Source: Rickettsiales bacterium (GTDB taxonomy: Bacteria; Pseudomonadota; Alphaproteobacteria; Rickettsiales; UBA3002). From it: a DNA stretch of 12,098 nt. The notes under the pieces were generated by a model, which did no database searches, was not told the origin of the DNA, and saw only the letters and a list, made by a program, of their open reading frames with translations. The number at the start of each line of letters is the position of its first letter. Within the stretch, counting starts at the first letter, position 1. Below are positions 8,327 through 12,098 of the stretch, piece after piece. Where the stretch lies: positions 1 to 12,098 of the forward strand of contig CANEUT010000038.1 of NCBI GenBank assembly GCA_947441895.1, read 5' to 3'. The position numbers were made by a program, and so were the translations under genes.

Positions 8327-8381
8327 GTCATCCTGAGTGAAACGAAGGATCTCGGAGATTCTTCGCGATGCTCAGAATGAC
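8327..8381. repeat. Dispersed palindromic repeat of the gtcat-cctgag/ctcag-aatgac type
   Basis: A 55-bp imperfect inverted repeat. The left arm gtcatcctgag and right arm ctcagaatgac flank an inner ggatctc/gagattc stem. About four fifths of arm positions are complementary by eye. Closely similar sequences occur as scattered intergenic repeats in many bacteria and are often mistranslated as CHSEHREES-like peptides. It fills most of the 89-bp gap between yraN and the BON gene, where it would form a hairpin in the shared transcript. Confidence 0.8.
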
Positions 8382-8396
8382 ATATTAAAACAACAC

Positions 8397-8747
8397 TCAA
8401 AACGCGTTAGGTTGGTGATGAGGCAATGTGTACCACGCAATCAGCACGGCGTCGAATCGAACCTGAAGGGATTGGTAGTGGGGGCGCGTAGTAAGAAAAA
8501 CCTGTGATGCGCGCACCACACGCGATTGGTTGGTGGCGTGAATGGAAGCGGCGGCGTCACCCATGGTTTTGCGGGCTTTCACCTCAATAAACACCAGCGT
8601 TCTTCCGCGCCGCATCACCAGATCAATTTCGCCGACAGTGGTTTTAAAGCGCATGGCCAGTGGCAGGTAGCCCTTAAGCATGAGGTAGATAAGCGCCACA
8701 TATTCGGCCGCAATGCCGCGCTTATAATTGGCGCGACGGCTGGTCAC
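8397..8747 (-). CDS. yraN: YraN (UPF0102) family protein, restriction-endonuclease-like fold
   Basis: Seen: 116 residues, normal for the family. RGIAAEYVA (10-18) is the N-terminal helix with the conserved Glu. VGEIDLVMRRG (38-48) and VFIEVKARK (52-60) supply the acidic and lysine residues of a PD-(D/E)xK-like nuclease core. RFDAV (98-102) is the conserved C-terminal strand. Known: the fold resembles Holliday-junction resolvases, but the cellular role is not established. The start is GTG and overlaps the rsmI stop by four bases (GTGA), with AAGGG at 8754-8758 six bases upstream, so the two genes are almost certainly co-transcribed and translationally coupled. Confidence 0.94.
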   Translation of the reverse strand: MTSRRANYKRGIAAEYVALIYLMLKGYLPLAMRFKTTVGEIDLVMRRGRTLVFIEVKARKTMGDAAASIHATNQSRVVRASQVFLTTRPHYQSLQVRFDAVLIAWYTLPHHQPNAF

Positions 8748-9610
8748 GCGTCACCCTTCAGCGCCAAGGCGCGGGCATAAACATCGCTTTTGGCGCGGCC
8801 TGATTGTTTGGCCACGGCTGCCACCGCTTCTTTTACCCGCATGGTTTTCATCGCCACACCAAGCGCATCATCGAGCGCATCATCATTCAGCGCAGCCAGC
8901 GGCGCGGCGCCTTCCACCATCACCACGCATTCACCACGTGGCGGGTGTTCCTCGTAGTAATTTTTTAATTCATCGAGCACGCCACGGGCACATTCTTCGT
9001 GCATTTTGGTGAGTTCGCGGGCGACGGCGCCGGTGCGATTGCCGAGCGCTTTTTCTAAATGACCAAGCGTGGCCACCAAACGGTGTGGTGCTTCATAGAA
9101 CACTAACGTGGCAGCAATGGTGGCAAGCTGGGTCAGTATGGCGGTGCGCTCACCCGCTTTGGTGGGTAAAAATCCGGCATAAAAAAACTGGCCCGTGGGC
9201 AAGCCCGAAATGGTGATGGCCGAAAGCAGCGCACTGGCACCGGGAATGGGGGTGACGCGAATGCCTGCTTCGATGGCGGCGGCAACCAACCGCGCCCCGG
9301 GGTCAGATAACAATGGTGTACCGGCATCGGAAATCAGCGCGATTTTCTGGCCGTGGGCCAGTGCGCTGACAAGGGTTTCCGTCGCTGCTGCCTCGTTGTG
9401 GGTGTGATAGGACGAGAGTGGCGTTTTGATGCCGTAATGGTTCAGTAGTTTTTTACTGGTGCGCGTGTCTTCGCAGGCGATGCGGTCAACACTGCCCAGC
9501 ACCTCGAGCGCGCGATGGGTGATGTCTTTCAGGTTGCCAATCGGCGTGGCGACTAAAAACAGCTCGCCGCCAGATGACTGGATTTTTTTATTGGTTACGG
9601 TATGGTTCAT
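8744..9610 (-). CDS. rsmI: 16S rRNA (cytidine(1402)-2'-O)-methyltransferase
   Basis: It methylates the ribose of C1402 in the decoding centre of 16S rRNA using S-adenosylmethionine, in the cytoplasm. Seen: 288 residues, the normal length of this tetrapyrrole-methylase-fold family. Motifs in order: LFLVATPIGNLKDIT (17-31), EDTRTSKKLL (47-56), SYHTHNEA (67-74), ISDAGTPLLSDPGARLV (93-109), PIPGASALLSAI (121-132), FYEAPHR (171-177), ARELTKMHEE (197-206) and the RGECVVMVEG strand (225-234). The C-terminal helical extension (about 257-282) is also typical. The ATG at 9610 has AAGGTG eight bases upstream. It is divergent from the LpoA-like gene with 27 bp between starts, so its promoter probably lies inside the 5' end of that gene. 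Confidence 0.97.
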   Translation of the reverse strand: MNHTVTNKKIQSSGGELFLVATPIGNLKDITHRALEVLGSVDRIACEDTRTSKKLLNHYGIKTPLSSYHTHNEAAATETLVSALAHGQKIALISDAGTPLLSDPGARLVAAAIEAGIRVTPIPGASALLSAITISGLPTGQFFYAGFLPTKAGERTAILTQLATIAATLVFYEAPHRLVATLGHLEKALGNRTGAVARELTKMHEECARGVLDELKNYYEEHPPRGECVVMVEGAAPLAALNDDALDDALGVAMKTMRVKEAVAAVAKQSGRAKSDVYARALALKGDA

Positions 9611-9627
9611 GCTTTGGACACCTTAGC

Positions 9628-9631
9628 GAGG
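9628..9631 (+). promoter_or_regulatory. Ribosome-binding site fixing the LpoA-like start
   Basis: GAGG on the plus strand, six bases before the ATG at 9638. It supports that start over the upstream ATG at 9602, which would overlap the rsmI start and place twelve extra residues before the signal peptide. Confidence 0.65.
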
Positions 9632-9637
9632 CTGCTG

Positions 9638-10897
9638 ATGAATCGCCACCGTTTTTGGACCCTTGGGGTCACCCTTGCTTTTGCAGCGACGGTAGCGCAG
9701 GCGCAAACGCCGTTTCGCGCGCCGCAACAAAATCAAAACCTGACAACCACGAGTGGCTATACGCCATCGCCCACCAGAAACAGCGTGGGTGATGCGCCGG
9801 GTTGGGGTAAGGCCGCCGCCTCGCCGGAAGAGAAAGCGACCGGACCAGAAACCATTGTGAAAGTTGGGCTGCTGCTGCCGTTGACTGGTCGCAATGCCGA
9901 ACTTGGAAAAACCCTGCAAGATTCAGCGACCGTGGCGCTGTTCGACCAATATGCCAGGCTGTCACCCAAACAACAATCAACCCGCGTGGTGCTGGTGGCC
10001 AAAGATACCGGCGACACCCCGCAGCAAGCCGCCCTTGCCACGGCGGCGGCAATCGATGAAGGCGCACAATTTTTAATTGGGCCAGTATTTTCGGAAGAGA
10101 CCGAGGCATCGGCCGCTATTGCGAAGGCGAAAAATATTACCATGCTTAGCCTTTCCAACAATCGCGCCCGCGCCGCGCAGGGTGTATTTACTTTTGGGTT
10201 TTCACCCCAAGAGCAGGCGGCACGGGTGGTGAATTATGCCATTACTTCGGGCAAAACACGCATTGCGGTGCTTGGCCCCCGTTCGGCGCTGGGTGATGCG
10301 GTGCTTGCCTCGACGCGGGCAGCACTGAAGGACGCCGGACTTGAGATGGCCGCCGAAGCGCAATATGCCGCGCAAGGGGTGGGCATTGAAGCGGCGCTGA
10401 ACACCTTGCTTCCACCCGGAACGGAACCGAAATTTGAAGCATTGCTGCTGCCAGAAAGCGGGCCCGCGCTCGACACGATTTTGCATGCCTTGGCTGGGCG
10501 TGGCGTGACGCCAGCCAATGTACAGTTTTTGGGTACGGGCATTTGGGATGATGCGGCGCTGCTGAAGCGGGTGAATTTAGAGGGCGCATGGCTTGCCAGC
10601 AGCCCGCCGGCGGATACGGCGATGTTTGAAAACCGCTTCCGCACCACTTATAAATATGTGCCGCCACGGGTGGCCAGTTTAACCTATGATGCGGTGGCGC
10701 TTGCGGTAACGCTCGCCACATCTCACCGTGGATTTGAACCGGCCATATTGACGAATTCTTCAGGGTTTAAGGGCCCGGCCAACGGGCTTTATCGCCTGCG
10801 CGCCGACGGCACGGTGGAGCGCGGCTTGGCGGTGACCCGGGTGGAAGGTGGAAACTTGAAAGTGATTTCCAAAGCGCCTTCGCTGTTTTCTCAGTAG
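9638..10897 (+). CDS. Penicillin-binding-protein activator, LpoA-like periplasmic-binding-protein fold
   Basis: Seen: 419 residues from the ATG at 9638. MNRHRFWTLGVTLAFAATVAQA is a Sec signal peptide with probable cleavage after Ala22. A low-complexity linker of about 50 residues (Gln, Asn, Ser, Thr, Pro) follows. From about 73 (IVKVGLLLPLTG) to the end is a type I periplasmic-binding domain of the ABC branched-chain amino-acid receptor and LpoA class, including LIGPVFSEETEA and later SLTYDAVALA. Known: E. coli LpoA activates PBP1a, and short homologues with only this domain are annotated as activators in alphaproteobacteria. The position beside rsmI and yraN matches E. coli yraM. There is no Cys anywhere in the protein, so unlike E. 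coli LpoA it is not a lipoprotein and should be soluble periplasmic. A transporter receptor role is the main alternative, but no permease or ATPase gene is adjacent. Confidence 0.83.
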   Translation: MNRHRFWTLGVTLAFAATVAQAQTPFRAPQQNQNLTTTSGYTPSPTRNSVGDAPGWGKAAASPEEKATGPETIVKVGLLLPLTGRNAELGKTLQDSATVALFDQYARLSPKQQSTRVVLVAKDTGDTPQQAALATAAAIDEGAQFLIGPVFSEETEASAAIAKAKNITMLSLSNNRARAAQGVFTFGFSPQEQAARVVNYAITSGKTRIAVLGPRSALGDAVLASTRAALKDAGLEMAAEAQYAAQGVGIEAALNTLLPPGTEPKFEALLLPESGPALDTILHALAGRGVTPANVQFLGTGIWDDAALLKRVNLEGAWLASSPPADTAMFENRFRTTYKYVPPRVASLTYDAVALAVTLATSHRGFEPAILTNSSGFKGPANGLYRLRADGTVERGLAVTRVEGGNLKVISKAPSLFSQ

Positions 10898-10984
10898 CTT
10901 TGATTTACTCCGCGAGATCGCCTGCTGGCGATCGCTGCGCGTAGCTCCGCTAGCTCATGGCTGTGCTCGCCCGGCTCGCTTCTT
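10897..10984. repeat. Structured repeat, copy A (after the LpoA-like gene)
   Basis: About 88 bp starting at the last base of the LpoA-like stop codon. It aligns along its whole length with 11443-11528 inside hemW at roughly 80% identity by eye with one small gap. It includes a perfect hairpin gatcgcc-tgct-ggcgatc (10915-10932), followed by agctccgct and clustered gctcgc words. No transposase or reading frame is associated with it. Confidence 0.8.
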
Positions 10985-11028
10985 TTCCATCAGCTGACCA
11001 CGTGTTTTCTAGGGCCGACTGTGATTTC

Positions 11029-11153
11029 ACCCTCTCCCATCGGGAGAGGGAGGGGGCCCACTTTAGTGGGGAGGGTGAGGGCATTTCGCCCAGCTCACCC
11101 AGCCATGCCCTCACCCCTCGCGTTCGCTCGACCCTCTCCCTTGGGGAGAGGGT
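11029..11153. repeat. Multi-hairpin palindromic repeat between convergent genes, possible bidirectional terminator
   Basis: It contains ccctctccc-atc-gggagaggg (11030-11050), a small cccact-tt-agtggg hairpin (11057-11070), a long-range 12-bp stem pairing gggtgagggcat (11073-11084) with atgccctcaccc (11105-11116), and ccctctccc-ttg-gggagaggg (11132-11152). Similar ccctctccc/gggagaggg modules are common dispersed intergenic repeats in proteobacteria. The position, between the ends of the convergent LpoA-like gene and hemW, suits transcription termination from both sides, although no T run follows the stems. The rest of the 286-bp gap (10898-11183) holds repeat copy A and nothing else I could identify. 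Confidence 0.75.
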
Positions 11154-11183
11154 TGCTGCGCTCCCAGCTCGCCATTCCCCCTA

Positions 11184-12098
11184 CTAACTCAACAGCTTTT
11201 GTATCACATAATTTAACACCGGCATTGCGGCTGGGGTGGCGATGAGCTGTTCGGGCGAAGCGATCAGCATGCCCTGATCCACCAGCGCATTCACCCGACC
11301 ATCCGCCCACAAGTTGGTGAGGTAGGCAACTTCATCAACCCGCAAACGGTTGAGCGCAAAACCAGCATTGAGGCGTAAGCCCATGAGGATTTTTTCCTCC
11401 GCGCGTTCGGTGGTGGTGAGAGTAATCTCCTCCTCCAATCCTGTTTTGATTGGCTCCGCAAAATCGCCTGCTGGCGATTGCTCCGCGCAGCTCCGCTGGC
11501 TGATGGCTCGCTCGCCCTGCTCGCCTCCTACCTTTCCACTGTTCATAGAGTCAGTGCGTAGCGCTTTATGGCGCGAGCCGCTTGCGGCAGGGGTCAGCGA
11601 AGCGTAGGGGACAAGGTCCCCTTCAATACTACTCAACCATCTTTCCGGCGATTTTAAATTGCGGGTGGCGCGGCGAGTGCCGTCGGCAAAATCGACCCGC
11701 CCATGCGCTCCGGGGCCAATGCCGAAGTAACATTCACCGCGCCAATAAGCCAAATTATGGCGGCTTTCTTGGCCCACAGTGGCATGGTTGGAAACTTCGT
11801 AAGCGGGCAAACCGGCCTCGCTCATGATGGATTGGGTGAGGGAGTAAAGGTCGGCGGCGAGTGAATCTTCCGGCAGCTTAAACTGTTTATCGACATGATA
11901 GGCATGGTGGAAGGCGGTGTTTTCCTCAATGGTCAGCTGGTAAAGCGACAAGTGGCCGCTTGCGTGGGTGAGTGCTTCGCGCAGCTCGGTTTCCCAGCCC
12001 TCCAGCGTCTGGTTTGGCAGTGCATAAATAAGGTCGAACGAGTAACGGGGGAATGTTTTTGCGGCAAGGGCGATGGCTTCCAACGCCTCACTCGCCGA
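11184..12098 (-). CDS. hemW: Heme chaperone HemW (radical SAM), C-terminal part, with a 62-codon insertion
   Basis: Seen: 304 codons plus stop, open to the right edge. The radical-SAM CxxxCxxC iron-sulfur motif would lie beyond it. Family segments in fragment numbering: FDLIYALPNQTLEGW (near 20-35), SLYQLTIEENTAF (near 52-64), LPAYEVSNHA (near 93-102), HNLAYWRGECYFGIGPGAHG (near 109-128), then the C-terminal wing from ERAEEKILMGLRL to the stop. Between WLSSI and LEEEITLT, where relatives have only a short variable link, sit 62 extra residues (159-220) encoded by repeat-derived DNA without a frame break. Known: HemW binds heme and is involved in its insertion into respiratory enzymes; it was long misannotated as oxygen-independent coproporphyrinogen oxidase. 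The insertion joins the radical-SAM domain to the C-terminal domain, so function may be kept. The gene is convergent with the LpoA-like gene. Confidence 0.94.
   Translation of the reverse strand, partial: SASEALEAIALAAKTFPRYSFDLIYALPNQTLEGWETELREALTHASGHLSLYQLTIEENTAFHHAYHVDKQFKLPEDSLAADLYSLTQSIMSEAGLPAYEVSNHATVGQESRHNLAYWRGECYFGIGPGAHGRVDFADGTRRATRNLKSPERWLSSIEGDLVPYASLTPAASGSRHKALRTDSMNSGKVGGEQGERAISQRSCAEQSPAGDFAEPIKTGLEEEITLTTTERAEEKILMGLRLNAGFALNRLRVDEVAYLTNLWADGRVNALVDQGMLIASPEQLIATPAAMPVLNYVIQKLLS
11439..11624 (-). repeat. 186-bp in-frame insertion within hemW
   Basis: The boundaries are inferred from where HemW similarity stops and resumes: 62 codons, length divisible by three, no stop in the hemW frame. 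The encoded peptide is rich in Gly, Ser, Ala, Glu and Arg and has no HemW counterpart. The part at 11443-11528 is repeat copy B. The remainder (about 11530-11624) has its own hairpins, gccgc-tt-gcggc (near 11576-11587) and aggggac-aag-gtcccct (near 11606-11622), and may be a second element. Confidence 0.8.
11443..11528. repeat. Structured repeat, copy B (inside hemW)
   Basis: Counterpart of copy A at 10897-10984, same orientation. Its hairpin is aatcgcc-tgct-ggcgatt (11462-11479). Compared with copy A, the outermost base pair changes on both sides (G-C to A-T), so pairing is preserved. On the minus strand it is translated in the hemW frame as part of the inserted peptide (around GEQGERAISQRSCAEQSPAG). 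Confidence 0.8.

Noticed and set aside
8308..8400. Longer form of the BON lipoprotein starting at a TTG at 8400
   Set aside because: The added residues are translation of the dispersed palindrome at 8327-8381 and would bury the lipoprotein signal peptide. The start at 8307 has a proper ribosome-binding site.
9602..9637. Longer form of the LpoA-like protein starting at 9602
   Set aside because: It would overlap the rsmI start and add residues before a complete signal peptide. GAGG supports the start at 9638.
10957..11310. Small open frames in both directions across the lpoA-like/hemW gap
   Set aside because: They translate the palindromic repeats (SPSPIGRGRG and NPLPKGEGRA type peptides), a well-known source of spurious small proteins.

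Overview
The window looks like a chromosomal housekeeping segment from an alphaproteobacterium with moderately high G+C. The lineage cannot be fixed from the sequence. The placement rests on the very large NAD-dependent glutamate dehydrogenase and on the grouping hemW, penicillin-binding-protein activator, rsmI, yraN, gshB, an arrangement I associate with that class. All clearly identified genes are intact except two cut by the window edges: a WbpM/CapD-like polysaccharide gene on the left and hemW on the right. I found no tRNA, rRNA, CRISPR array, transposase or phage gene.

Layout. Seven genes lie on the minus strand and are read from 9610 down to position 1: rsmI, yraN, a two-BON-domain lipoprotein (DolP-like), gshB, the large glutamate dehydrogenase gene, a small membrane protein that looks like a catalytically dead relative of the MraY/WecA glycosyltransferases, and the N-terminal 274 codons of a WbpM/CapD/FlaA1-type nucleotide-sugar dehydratase/epimerase. 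A penicillin-binding-protein activator (LpoA-like, periplasmic-binding-protein fold) is read divergently on the plus strand from 9638, only 27 bp from the rsmI start. Facing it at the right edge, on the minus strand, is the C-terminal part of hemW.

Functional themes. rsmI (16S rRNA methylation), yraN, the BON lipoprotein and the LpoA-like protein match members of the E. coli yraL-yraM-yraN-diaA-yraP cluster and link envelope maintenance with ribosome modification. gshB makes glutathione, and the dehydrogenase interconverts glutamate and 2-oxoglutarate. The two leftmost genes belong to surface-polysaccharide synthesis and sit in the order of wbpL-wbpM.

The unusual content is repeats rather than new genes. 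(1) hemW carries a 62-codon in-frame insertion. Part of it is a structured repeat with a second, diverged copy directly after the stop codon of the LpoA-like gene, a situation like the Rickettsia palindromic elements that insert into reading frames. (2) A roughly 149-bp imperfect palindrome with perfect 9-bp ends fills the space between the BON gene and gshB. (3) A heptamer array rich in CTAG lies at the end of the glutamate dehydrogenase gene, just upstream of the polysaccharide genes. (4) Two further palindromic elements, at 8327-8381 and 11029-11153, fill the remaining gaps.
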